From Epinephelus fuscoguttatus (Eukaryota > Chordata > Actinopteri > Perciformes > Serranidae), in contig NC_064753.1 in the NCBI RefSeq assembly GCF_011397635.1, positions 40,963,822 through 41,027,821 on the forward strand: a DNA stretch of 64,000 nucleotides. The letters are read 5' to 3'. Positions 1 through 12,300 of the stretch are shown here, in pieces. Positions within the stretch are counted from its first letter, which is position 1. The number at the start of each line of letters is the position of its first letter. The notes beneath the pieces are model-generated. The model was not told the DNA's origin. It was given only the letters and a program-made list of their open reading frames with translations, and did not search any database. The position numbers were made by a program, and so were the translations under genes.

Positions 1-1839
1 GTCATCTGGGTTCAGTCTCAGCCGGATCTCATGTGAAATTTGTACTTTTTTTGTATGGAAATAAATGTTTTGTTTGGACTCAACTAGTGTGAATTTTTAC
101 AATAAAAATAAAACCATATCACTAAAATACCACAATAAAACCACAAAAACATTGTCGGTGACATTTTTGTAATTGAATGAAAATTAAATTGGAGTAATCT
201 CTGAGATAATAGCTCCACTTTCTTAACTCTATTATACAAAAATGTTGACCTCCTGCATTTATAACTACACTATCCCATATATACTGTATGTAGTGTTTAT
301 TTATAAATTAACATCCCTGTGTATATTCAAAATGTATATATATATATTTTATTGTGCATCTACTTTGTCAGTCAATAAACACAAAGTGACAATATTGGAA
401 GTTTATGCTGGAAATCCTTGAGCACCATAAATTATTTGACCTAAGTCCTTCAGGTGGTGGTTTGATCTTTTCTTTTCTTTACTCCGGCTGTGTTTTGGTG
501 CGAGCGTTGCAGATTTTTTGGTGATCTCCGGCTTTGCGTGTTAGCCGCCTGAAGCAGCTCCATCAGCATCAATGATCAATGCGGCTGCCTACCTGCCCTC
601 CCTGGGAAGCGGTGTCCCATTTCTGCTGCTTTATCCTGCTGCTCCCGCTGCTGGGACAGAGAGAACAAGGAGAGGTTTGTTCCTGCTGCAGCTTTCCCCC
701 TGACACCACAAACCCACCACCGACCAGGAACCATCCAAACCATCAAAAAACCAAACAACCAAAAAATAAAAAAAATCTGCCAATCAATCAAACAAACACT
801 CCCTGCTCCATCAAACACCTCTGACATCTGAATCAAAGTTACAACTAAGGCTGAAATGAGTCAACTTAATCTGCAGATTATTTTTTAAATCAATTGATTA
901 ATCAGATGGTCCATAAAGTGTCAAAAATAGTGGAGGAAAAAAGCTCCTCACAAAGTCTAAATTCCCATATTTAAATTAATATATTTGTCTAAACACCAAA
1001 ATAGCCAATATTATCAGAGATGACTGAAAAATAAAAATATTTTACTTTTACTCCCTTATTTTAAAGACTAAAAGCACAGCAAGTATTCACATTTGAGGAG
1101 AAACAATCAATAAATCTGGCCAGTTTTGCTTATCAAATCAGTTAAATCATTAATTGAATAAGTTGCGGAAAAAGGTGTTGCAAAGTAATGCTGTCAATGA
1201 CTTAATGAATAATCAACCACCATTTCATCATTTCAGCCATACACAACAATAACATTATTATTTTAATTATAATGAGTCCTAAATTTGGGTAATAATAATA
1301 AAAATATGTAATATATGTATCTAACACACTTATATACATAAGAAAAATATGCAAATGATGATGCAAATAACACCAAACTAAAAACATTTTAAAATTATAA
1401 AATAATAACACTTTTCTGTTAAAATATATAAAATAACTCACTTATTATATTGATTCCAGTTAGAAAGGTTCTCTCTGTCAACACCTCTGGACAGATGCGC
1501 TGAAATCAATAATAATTATGAAAGTCAATGTGTCTCCAGTAAAAATAGTCCAACTACACTTTAAAAGTAAAATCCAGATTAAGACAGGTGAGAACAGCTG
1601 CACATGTGGACAGTAACTCAGATTCCCTAATCTATTGTAAAGTATTACAGAAAGAAATGGAACAACATTTAGGAGTTTTCTTCACTTTCATGTAGAAATC
1701 ACATCTTACTTTATGTGCGGTATAACCAGCTGCTCAGAGTCGCGTGCGTGCAGGTGACTCACCTTGATAAATTAGGATAAAATACAAAGATAATAAGTGA
1801 AACAGCCTTTTCCAGCTCCGTCTTAAATAGGGATCCATT
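1..1839. other. Non-coding, AT-rich, repeat-bearing left edge
   Basis: No coding region is convincing here. A plus-strand AATAAA at 60-65, followed by a G/T-rich stretch, could be the poly(A) signal of a gene ending just outside the left edge, but nothing upstream is visible to test it. About 845-1200 resembles the degenerate 'attaatca' repeats found again near 12.6, 15.5, 30.8 and 31.9 kb. At 579-680 a short plus-strand reading frame is hydrophobic and signal-peptide-like, but it has no partner exons that I can recognise. Confidence 0.5.
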
Positions 1840-2060
1840 CGTGTTTCGCGGATCCGCAGTCAGTCGGGTTTGGACAGCATCACCTGGTGAAAACCCTTCG
1901 GCTGGACTCCCGCTGCTTCCTGCGCTGCTCCATCCGGATCATCCCCGAGCGGCCCGCCGCGCGCCTCAAGAACCGCTGCACCTGCTCATTAGCATAAAAT
2001 ATGCGCAGGTGGGCGCGCGGGTGGGCGGGGCAGAGCCGGGGAGCTGAACGCATGCGTGGA
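1840..2060. promoter_or_regulatory. GC-rich CpG patch, possible promoter
   Basis: This is a sharp island of GC and CpG in AT-rich surroundings. It contains a GC box (GGGCGGGGC near 2024) and two E-boxes, CAGGTG and CACCTG in the order read on the minus strand, flanking an AT-rich TATA-like stretch around 1990-2003. That arrangement looks like a minus-strand promoter transcribing leftwards, out of the window. A TATA-like TATAAA at about 2090 could instead serve the plus strand. No first exon can be proven, so strand is left open. Confidence 0.35.
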
Positions 2061-2877
2061 TGCTCTGCTGTGGAGCGATGATCCCACCTGTATAAAACAA
2101 ATCTGAAACTCTAACCATTTCTATCTGCAGATTAAAATAGATTTAATGACATAATCCCTGATTAAATTCAATATAATTAAAATATAACACCAAACCCAGT
2201 GACCGGCTGTTATTATAAGTCTAAATCAAAGCTTTATTCATACATAACATACACCCGAAGCTGTGTTGGAAGCACCTCAGCCTGACAGGTGTAACTGTGC
2301 AGTATTTACACTGAACAAGAGGAGCGGTGAGAACAGCGCCCCCCTGTGGTCCACTGTCAGAGCAGCATCACAGCAGCCTGTGGGGAGTGGACAGTGTCAT
2401 GCAAAATTAAAGTTAGTCATAATAATGTAATTTAATGTCATTTATTCTTCAGACACAATCCGGATTAAAACTGAAACACTGCAAACTTTTACGAAAGTAG
2501 TCAAAGTTTATTTAAAAATGATATTTTGTACATTGTATTGAGACTAACATAAAGACTCTCACCCTGAACTCACCCTACATCTTTCAATTATCTGATCTAT
2601 AACTGCACTACATCTTCACAATTTTGCACTACTTGCACTATGTCTACATGCCTAGACTTTACTTGGCTACCACTGCACAGCATTAAACATGTACAATAAA
2701 AATAACAGCACTTATTTTAGGTAACTTCATGTATCTTTGTTTGGTCATCATCTTTGTCTTCACTGCTCTAAGCTGCTGCTGCTAATAAAGCATGCAGCAA
2801 TGTGCATTACATTAGAAATGAATGTAATGTAATGATTAAAAATACCTGTATAAAATGCAGGACGAAAACAGACAGAT

Positions 2878-3720
2878 TTAAAGGGATAGTTCAGATTTAT
2901 TTTATTAAGGTGGGGCTGTATGGGGTACTTATCCACTGACAGTATATTACCTACAGTAGATGTCAGTCAGCATGCCGCCAGTTTGGAGAAGCAGGCTGGA
3001 GACTGACATGGAAGCTAAGCAGTCTGATCCTGTGGAGGGGTCAGCAACAAAATGTATTTAGCCACCTAAAATAGCCCCATCTAAATTCATCAATATCAGT
3101 TAAGTGTATAATATATTGAGAGTATTTTTACTGCTTTATCTTAATGTCAGAAAGTGATTTCCAACTGGAAAATTAAGCCGTTACACCGCTGTTTTCAAAG
3201 CCAGACTCCACTGAGAAAAACTGCGATTTAACACCTCTTAACACAGGAGCTGCTGGTGTACCGCTGCTTCGATCATTTAGTTAGTTTGTGTTTTTGTGTG
3301 ACTTCAGCACTTACAAGGGTTAATTGGGTTTCACCAAAGTCACACAACAACACAAACTAACTGATGCAAGGCAGTGTTTGACCAGCAGCTCCCCTGTTCA
3401 GGAAATTTAAATTATAGTTTTTCTTAGTCTGGTGCCTTTAATCTGAGCATAGATGGGGAGCTGAAGCTATTAACGACGTCCCCATTGAAACTGGCTGTCT
3501 GATGGAAAGGTAAACTGGTGAAAATACTGTCAGTATAGTGTACGTAGTGTAAGTTTTTTTTAGATGGCCAAAAAACATTTTGTTGCTGCGCCTGTACACA
3601 GCAGTAGATAACTTAGCTTCAAAGGCCAAGCCTGCTTCTCCAAACTGAGGGCATGCCGACTGACATCTACTGCATGTAATACACTGACTAAGAATAAGTA
3701 CCCCATGCCACCCCACTTGA
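2878..3720. mobile_element. Non-autonomous DNA transposon with about 90 bp inverted ends
   Basis: The left end begins TTAAAGGGATAGTTCAG. The sub-terminal segment at about 2909-3000 (with 'ggggtacttatc', 'cagtagatgtcagtc' and 'tttggagaagcagg') recurs reverse-complemented at about 3625-3717. No transposase is encoded between the arms. The extreme right terminus matching TTAAAGGGAT is not seen, so the right end is truncated or diverged. Confidence 0.7.
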
Positions 3721-4005
3721 TTTTAATGATCTTGGTTTATATGCTGTTTATTAAGTCCAACAATTAAAACTGGGGCCATTAGTGGGGATCAAATATCTAA
3801 GAGAGTATTTTTCAAAAAAGCATGCTTCAAGGTGAACCCCTTTTTGTTGCATGGCCTCTCTTCTGGTTGTTTCTCAGAATGACAACCTAGGCTGCATTCA
3901 TCCCCAGAAAAACGTAGTGAAAGGTGTAATTTAACCAAAGCGGTGATGCCTTGAACAGCCTGTTATGTTTCGCAAGGACACTGCCTGTGATTATGGCAAG
4001 GCTTA

Positions 4006-4040
4006 ATTCAATTCAATTCAATTCAATTCAATTCAATTCA
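4006..4040. repeat. (ATTCA)n microsatellite
   Basis: About seven tandem copies of the pentamer 'attca' lie immediately upstream of the LINE fragment. Confidence 0.9.
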
Positions 4041-4042
4041 AA

Positions 4043-4930
4043 GGGGCTTTATTGGATCTCAGGATCTCCAGGCACAGCCAGGGCGAGGAAGAGGTCTGGT
4101 TTGGGGACCTCCGAATTCTGCTTCCTGAAGATGATTTGGTTCTGTTGGCTTCATCACACCAGGTCCTTCACCATGCACTGAGGCAGTTTGCAGCAGAGTG
4201 TGAAGCAGGTGGGATGAGAGTCAGCACCTCCAAATCTGAGGCCATGGTTCTCTGCCATAAACCAGTGGAATGCCCCCTCCCTGTTGGGAGAGAGTTACTG
4301 CCTCATGTGAAGGAAATCAAGCATCTTGGGGTCTTGTTCACGAATTAGGGTACACTGGAGTGTGAGATGGATAGATGTTTTGGTAAAGTGTCCACAGTGA
4401 TGCGCCGGACTGTTGCGGTGAAGAGGGAGCTGAGCCTGAAGGCGAAGCTTTCGATTTACTGGTCCATCTACGTCCCAACCCTCACCTATGGTTAGGAGCT
4501 CTGGGTAGTGACCGAAAGAATGAGATCGCAGATACAAGCTGCCAAAATGAGTTTCCTCCGTGGGGTGGCTGGGCTCAGCCTTAGAGATAGGGTGAGGAGC
4601 ACAGACATCCGGTGGGAGATCGAAGTAGAGCTGCTGCTCCTTTGCATTGAAAGCGGTCAGTTGAGGTGTTTCAGGCATCTGATCAGGATGCGTCCTGGGC
4701 GCCTTCTGTTTGAGGTGTTCCAGGCACATTGCACTGGTAGGAGGCTCCGGGGCAGACCCACAATACGATGGAGAGATTACATATGTCAACTGGCCTGGGA
4801 ACGCCTCGGGTCCCCCAGGAGGAGCTGGAAAGTGTTGCTGGGAGAGGGACTTCTGGGGTGCTTTGTTTGGCCTGCTGCCCTCACGACCCGGCCCCAGATA
4901 TGTGGTTGAAAATGGATGGATGGATACATT
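4043..4930 (+). pseudogene. Degenerate LINE (non-LTR retrotransposon) reverse transcriptase fragment
   Basis: The plus-strand frame starting near 4052 encodes the C-terminal half of a fish LINE reverse transcriptase: the catalytic-site region (PEDDLVLLASS, where an intact element has an aromatic or hydrophobic residue plus ADD), then 'SKSEAMVL', 'LGVLFT', 'QAAKMSFLRGVAGLSLRDR' and 'GRPTIRWRDY'. Two in-frame TAG stops break it, after 'LGVLFTN' (about 4346) and in 'TYG-stop-ELW' (about 4494). The reading then slips to the other two frames after about 4800. The element ends in the 'atggatggatgg' tail typical of this family (about 4910-4925). The 5' half is missing, so this is a dead copy. The exact clade (Rex1, L2 or CR1-like) was not determined. 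Confidence 0.85.
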
Positions 4931-5998
4931 GCCAAAGCAAGTGTGAAACAAAAACAAAAACTGTGTGTATAGTAAGTACAGATCTACTAAAATATATATA
5001 CACAATGCTGCTGATTAGGTAACATCTCTAACGCACCCACCAAATGAGAGAAATCTGATCTCAAAGCCTGTTGCACACTGTTTTTGTTCAACCTGGAAAC
5101 CGTACCAACACGGTGCATACCATTTTCAGATTGAACGTGCCCCTGATCTGAACCTGGAACATACAACTTCCTCACACCTGATGACAGGAAACATACACCT
5201 TCAATATGACTGAGGTGACCTCAGTGTCACCAACTGCACAGACTTGTATTAGCATGTGAAAGTCAGGTTTTCAGCAGCGGAAACGCTTCCATCGTCTGTC
5301 TGTCTGGGTAAAAAAGGGCTTTGAATGACTGAAGCCCTCAGAGACCCCAACAGGCTTTGTGTTGCTCAGCCAGGAGGTGTCTGCTTTCATAAATGGAAAT
5401 AGGACCAGAGGAGAAAGAGCAAGGGGGTCAGTGGGGAGGGAGGTTTCAAGAGGAAACATTAAAAAAAACAGTGATTTCAGATTTGTTTGTGCAGTTAGTC
5501 TCTAAATCTCAAACACTCCTATAGCTGTTTGTTGTTACAGACATGAGAACTGAAGCATCCTCCTGAAGCACACAAGGCTTCAGCCCCATCATACACTCAC
5601 ACAAATGCACTGTACTGGAAACCTGGCGCCTGCTTTGTGCCCTGCAGACTGCTCATTAAAGCGCCCATGAAATGACTGATTGTTTCCTGTAGATTTATTC
5701 GTTTCTGTATGAATTAAGATGGTTGTGGCAGGAGATGAATACATTTTGACTTCTCTAGCCTGTCTGTGACACTCAGCCCTAGACCCATTGATTTCTACTG
5801 CAGACAGAAATCTTTAAAGGAATACTTCACCCCCCAAATGACCATTTGTGTATTAGTTACTCACCCCATGTCACGTAACTCATGTTAACTTTCTTGCATG
5901 TCTCCAGTGAACGACGAATCCAAAAGCAGAGAAAATTGTTGATGAGTTGCAGCCTTAGGGGATCATGTTCAACAACAAAACTTACTTACTTAGTTAGG
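4931..5998. other. Non-coding interval with one transposon end
   Basis: No gene is seen. About 5815-5960 begins 'taaaggaatacttcacccc', a recurrent terminus of teleost non-autonomous DNA transposons. Its right end was not found. The remainder is unremarkable AT-rich sequence. Confidence 0.5.
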
Positions 5999-6718
5999 GT
6001 GCTTTCGGACCTAGAGTTGTCTTAACTTTGGTCTGAATCAGGGACAAATTTTGTTACAGAGTTGTATAATTGCCTAGAGTTGGTTTGTGTTGTCACGGCA
6101 GCATTTACAAGCGGACCAGATAAAATGTCTTGTGTGAGAAAGCTGCTCTTGATTGGTCAGAATTTCCATGTGGGGAAAAATCCAGGAAGTAAACAAAACG
6201 TTGAAGAAGAGTACACTTGCAAGATAAATATGACACTTTCTAATGTCACAGTGGAGGGACAACTACGCAGGTTGATTTTAGCGCTGCTCATCGTGGACTA
6301 TATTGCTGTCATTGTTCATTTCAGTCAAAGCATACAGTTTGAAAACGAGGTGCGGCTCCAACTAGAAAACAATGTTTTGATGCATTGGATGTGCTGAATG
6401 TGCATATTAAGGCAGTACAGGAGGAGGTGCACATTAATAATCCTCCAGGACTGTAACATGCTCATGTTTAACCCAAACAATGTGTCATGTGACTGCAGTT
6501 GGTTCACATCCAGGTCGGAACACGTTCTTACCACAAACGAACTGCACCTGAGTTCATTTGTAACCAGACTGAGACCACCTCTTCAAGAAGGTCTCAGTCT
6601 GCTTGTTTCCTGCCCCCCCCCCCAAAAAAAAACAACAAAAAAAAAACAACACATGCTAAAGGGGCAAATGGACTTGAGTTTGATTGAACCAAACCAAACA
6701 GGGCAGGTATGAAAGCAC
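5999..6718. mobile_element. 720 bp non-autonomous DNA transposon with GTGCTTTC termini
   Basis: The left end reads GTGCTTTCGGACCT and the right end is GAAAGCAC, the reverse complement of GTGCTTTC. The interior contains short open frames but nothing resembling a transposase. The sequence resembles a recurrent teleost interspersed repeat that also ends in GTGCTTTC. A poly-C/poly-A stretch lies at about 6614-6650. Confidence 0.6.
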
Positions 6719-9303
6719 ACTTACTCTTACTCAACTCATGCAGTATAAACAGCTCTTTCTGATGGAGCACTGAACTAAAAGTGAAACTTGTGTGTCCTTT
6801 CTTCTAAGCCAGATCACCCTGAGGCCTGTGAGAAAAACGTCAACAAAACACGGGGTGATTAACTGATATACAAATGGTCATCTGTGGTCAAGCTGTATTT
6901 AGGCACATGATGCTTTGAGCTAAATGCTAATGTCAACATCCTAACATGCTGATGTTAGGTCAGGTAATGTTTACAAAGTTTACCATCTTAATGTGTTAGC
7001 ACGCTAACATTTGCTAATTGGCAAAAAACACACGTTACAGCTGAGGCTGATGGGAATGTCAAAAGTATTCAACAAATTAGATGTAAGTTAAAAGAGATCA
7101 GCAAAATTATTATGTTTCATCCTGAGGGGAACATGAATGTCTATGGTGCTGTTGAACTGTCCTGCATTATACTGGCAGGTGTTTCTATTATTTGTCTGTC
7201 TTATTTATTTCAGTAAATGAAGACAAAACAACAAACACTTTTGGGTTTAACAGCACTACAAACTGTATCCGAATCAACAGCTCTTTAAAAGAGTTTCAAC
7301 AAAAACAAATTATAATTTTCATGAAGGAGGATTTATTGCAGGACTGTATATTTGACATTAGTTTTAGCTTAGTGTGTGTCTAATAACTGAATCTTCTCTA
7401 CCTGTGTGAACAAGCCAAATTAGATTCTGTCTGGAGTCAAGTGCAGCACAACGCAGGATAGTAATAATATGCTTAACGCAAAAGGTTCCAGTTTTCATCT
7501 TAACCTACTAGTATAAACACGGCAGATTGTAATCTATACAAACTGTACAAGATGATCAACAACAAAACAAAATCAGGTGCAAAGGAAGACATTCATTGTT
7601 TGGAATTTCTTACGTGTCGGACACCGCTCACGTTAACTCCCACGCTCGCTCAGAAACATAAATAAAGGCAACAAAGAAAGTGAACATTCAAAGATCACTG
7701 AGCCAAAACTTCTACCTGTTCATGGTCTTATTGATTTAGAATTGAGGGTTTTCACTCACAGAAAAGTGAGAAATAAAGAACATGAACCGTCTGCTAACCT
7801 ACACAGAAGCTGACAGTTTGTCTTTGACTTCTGTCAGCTTCACATAAAGACTGGAGAGTCTTGTGACTTGGCGATATTTAACATTTTTCTTCTCAGAATC
7901 ATGAGCTAAATCAAGTGAGAACTGCTGCAGGTATAAATTAAGATTTTATAATTCCTTTTCTGTTTTTTACGTTTTAGTCTGAGCTCCTCGCCTCTCAGAT
8001 AGGAAACAGCAGTAAAGGAGAACAAACAGGAGGAGATATAGTGAAGACTAAACTAAAGGTATTAAAATGAAATGTCTGTTAATTTAGCTTTCAAATCAAT
8101 AACCGTTAGCTTTGATTAAGGGGGCTTTTAAATCAGGGACCCCCTAAGTCCAGTTCACTTGACTAGTGTGACCACTGTGTACTGTACACAGGCACAATAC
8201 CTCGATCTGTGCCCAAGACCACTTAAAAAGGTGATCTTGAGTACAATTCTTGTGCACTCTGGTACGGTATGCATGTCGTAACAAAACGCGAAAGCGGACT
8301 GTTCTCTAACACAAGACTCTATCAGACAGCAGCGCAGCCCAACGCAGACAGACCCAAACTTAGCTCTGCTGCTGTCTCCGACCTACAGTTGGAGCTCCAG
8401 CAGGAGGCGGAGAGTTCCAGCGATTCACTCCTCCACCAGTCTGTTGATGACGTTCCTCGGGGCAGCAGTGTCTATCTGTGGGGCCCTTTCCCACACTGTA
8501 GCACAACAAAAATGCCACGTAGATGATGCAAGTGTACTCAGGTACAGACAACTATTACTAATGTACATACTCGGGCACAGCTTGAATCAATGGTGCCTAA
8601 TATGAAGATGCCCTAAGACATTAATACTCATATGAGGAATAAAACATAAGTATTTCACTCATGACCTCAGGATGACCGGGAAAAGAACCAAACAGCAGCC
8701 TATGTCCCCTTTCAGCTTCATTTCAAATCAAAGGCAAGTTCTTACACAGACTAAAGATGTCACATCTTGAAAAAGGTTAAAACGTCTCACTATCTACACA
8801 TCAGGGAATTAAAAATGCATAAATATTTACAGAGTTTTGTTCATAAATGATAAATCCACCCCTTGAAAGATTTGACATATTTGAAAAGAAGATAGCTGTC
8901 AGAAAAGTTGAAATGTACATTGGAATATGTACAGAATGTAAAGAGTGTCACCAACCTAAAATATCTTTTGTAAGCTTGTTGTTTCTTTCAGAGCATCAGG
9001 CAACAAACAGGGAAAACTTTCAGCCAGATATCAGATATTTTGTTTTTAACAGAACCTCATTATACAAACTAACTGAGCCTCTGAGCTGGACATGAATCAA
9101 AATTATCTTTTTGTTTCTTTCCTTGGAGGAACTTCTAATGCTTTTACTTTTAGACTTAAGATCATGAAATACCTCTTAAGTGAATGAGCAGATTAACAGA
9201 AGGTTAACACTGCTTCTTCGCTGTGTTTAGTGTATGTGTGTTTGTGTGTGTGAACTCGGTGATCTTTGGATAGAGAGTCCTGCACACTGCCTGGCGTGCA
9301 GCG
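6719..9303. other. Intergenic sequence and probable aph1b 3' UTR
   Basis: The minus-strand aph1b transcript must end somewhere here, but no clear minus-strand AATAAA lies close to its stop codon, so the UTR end is not placed. About 6905-7075 ('gctaaatgctaatgtc', 'gctgaggctgatggga') is a teleost interspersed repeat with further pieces near 46.5 kb and 54.4-54.7 kb. About 8120-8600 has paired 'ggtac' and 'tgtactc' blocks suggestive of another degenerate transposon. No coding gene is supported. Confidence 0.45.
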
Positions 9304-12300
9304 TTATCTGGGCCGGTGGTTGGCCAGCAGGAAGTCTTTGTCTTTGCAGGTGAGGCAAAGTTTGAGGTTCCTAAGGGAGCCGCCGGCAGAGTAAAACGCC
9401 AGGATGCCCATCAGGAACAAGATGATGTAGGTGGGAACGAGGCTAGCAACATACTCGGGGTTCTGGAAGGTCTGCGGGACAAGACGAGAAACAGATATCA
9501 ACACAAAACATGAAAACTCACAAACGCTAAGTTTACTATAGGTTTTCTAGCTCTGTATACTGTAACTAAATGACCACACAAAAGCTACGCCCAGCTCAGA
9601 CCAAAGATTTTTTTTTTTAAAAGAGATTTTTTTTGGCCATTTTGCCTTTAATGGACAGGACAGGTAAGTGTGAAAGGGGGAGAGAGAGAGGGGGATGACA
9701 TGCAGCAAAGGGCCACAAGCTGGATTCGAACCCGGGCCGCTGCAGCAACAGCCTTGTACATGGGGCGCCTGCTCTACCACTAAGCCACAAACGCCCCCAG
9801 ACCAAAGATTTGTGATGAGACAAGTTCAAACATGTAACTACATGCAATGCTTCATTCAGCAACATTCTAAAAACCACACTGGTTCACACCGATGCAACTA
9901 GATGAGACGGTGTATCATCTCTATGCAACAACTCTCTGTATTTCCGTTCTGATTTCAGGATTTTAAAGCTTATTTTGTGGCTGAATACAACTCATGAGGA
10001 TGGAAACAGAGAGCTCCACAGGGAGGGAACACCTCACATGTCTGCGATCATTTTGACTTGACCAGTAGACTTCTCTACAAGCTGATATGCTGCTGAGAGA
10101 GGCAATGTGCCTTACATTCTATAACCAGCCCCTGGCAATTTGAACACCATCAGCCGGCTTGAGTTCAGACAGCCAGTTCACACCACTGTAACTTTTCTCT
10201 GCAACTTTCTAAAACAGTTTCATCTCATTGTGAATCATTGGTCTGAACTGGGCTTAAAACAACCACCCACCCAGCCCTTATCAACACTCACCAGACAGGA
10301 AACGACAAGGTGGCTGATGACGACAGCAGCCACCGCCCACCAGCGCTGCTTCTCGCAGGCATCAAAGAAGACGACGCCCCAGAACATGTGGAGCAGGATG
10401 ATGGCCATGGTCATGAAAGCTGAAAAACGAAAAGTGTAACATGTAGGATTATGTAATCTAAACTATTCCTCATTTAAAATACTGATACACCCACTTTTTC
10501 TGAACTTGACTTTGACAACCCAGGGGAAAATGGTGGGAACAACTTTACAGATTCAATACACTCAAGTACACATTGTAGCTGACAGCTAATTTGGAAAGTT
10601 TCTGTGTATATTGTTACCTGAGGACAGGAAGTAGTGCTGCGAGTCTCCATGGATCCCAACAGTCCCTGGCCCCACAGAGTCCGCCAGGATGTTCACCATC
10701 GAGAACGCACCGCTCATGAAGCCAAAGCCGAGGCCGGACACTGAGGCAAAACGGCGACGACAGAGGAGTGTTTTATTCCACTGACTGCATGTTAACAGTG
10801 TTAGCAGCACCTTTTTATTTATCAGCTATATCAGCAATGGGTATATGTTGGGAGATTAGCAACAAGATACTACAGCCCAGATAATATAAATATCTGTTTG
10901 TGGTCATTCAGAAACAAAAATTACGTCTTGCTAAAATACTTGGTCCACCAGAGAGTACAGAGAAGTTTATTTTTAATTATAAAATGTCTCACTGAGTACA
11001 GATCTTGATCACTATTCCTGAAGGACCATATTTAAGGGACTGGATGTCTTTAAGTACTCCACGAAGTTAATAATGCGCTTCTATGATGTTGCAGGATTTT
11101 AGAGACACTGGTTTAAAGAAGCTGGTTAAAAACGAAGCAATAGAGACTGAGACATCCTGACTTTTAGTCCACAGCATGATGCATATTTAGTTAGTGCTAA
11201 CACTGCTAGTGCTAGTCCTCCAATGATAGGTGAACTTATTTTAATGTGTGAAATCAGAGTACCCCTTTAAAGATGAATACTGGACAAAACACATTTTCAG
11301 ATTTTCTTAACCCTGTTCAGCAGCTGGGAAGTTGAAATAACGCTTTTTCCAAAGCACCACACAAACACAGTCAGCTTTAAATAAAACAAAGAGACAGACA
11401 GTGATGTGAAGTGCAGACTAACTGTACCATAGGCCAGCTGACGTATGGAGATCGGCATGGTTTCCTCCTGACTGAGCGCAAGGAGGCCTTCATTCGCCTT
11501 CCTGCAGAAAAAACACACACAAACACACACGTCAGCGTTAAAGATCCTCGTTTCACTGTGTGCTGTCAACAAAAACATCAGTAAGAAATATGTGTGTCAG
11601 TAAGAGGAAGATGATACGCACTGCAACAATGGACCTTTAATAGAAAAAAATACATAAAGGTGGGAACTGGAACAAACTGGGACACCAGAGACACAAACTC
11701 TGGGAAACTACTCGCCAGGGTGTAATTATGATGATGAGAGAGTGCAGAAGTTAGTTTATTAAATTACACACAAGTTGTAAAATGTCCTAGTGTTAGATTT
11801 AAAACAAGTCTCAAACTGAAGAACCTTGACATCGTGTGCGTCAGATTTCTGAGCTTTGACATGAAACTCAACTTGAGCTGCAGGGTTCAATTCAAAGATA
11901 CAAAACTGTCTGTGAGGTATTAGTCTCGCTCACCAGACCTTTCTCAAGAAAAGAAAGGTCTGGCTGGGCCGACTCTCACTTTAAGATTGGAGGAAAAAAA
12001 CGCCCCAGCTGCTTGTATTTCTTTCAACCAATCACAATCGTTCTGGGCGGTGCCACAGCAACGGTGCGCTTGCAAAAATATTGCCAGGGGGAAACAGGTT
12101 TTGGTGACACATGCCCACAAAAATATCGTCTACAGGACGCAAACCATGGCAGAAAAATGGCTACATCCCCGCAAGATCAAACACCGCAAAAGTTAGTAAC
12201 GTGTTGAAAACGGTTGAAAACTGCTACACAACCGGAGGTGGTAGGGCGGGACTTCAGCGGGTGGCTCGTTCCACCCAATGAGAGGCTGATCTATGCAGCG

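Noticed and set aside
579-824. Signal-peptide-like plus-strand frame
   Set aside because: Hydrophobic stretch alone; no further exons or homology recognised, and the rest is low-complexity Asn/Lys/Pro.
8269-8526. 85-codon plus-strand open frame
   Set aside because: Looks protein-like in composition but lies in a probable transposon remnant, with no recognisable domain.
9722-9732. Functional tRNA gene suggested by a perfect B-box
   Set aside because: No cloverleaf can be drawn: the acceptor stem and anticodon arm do not pair, and the body matches another SINE copy.
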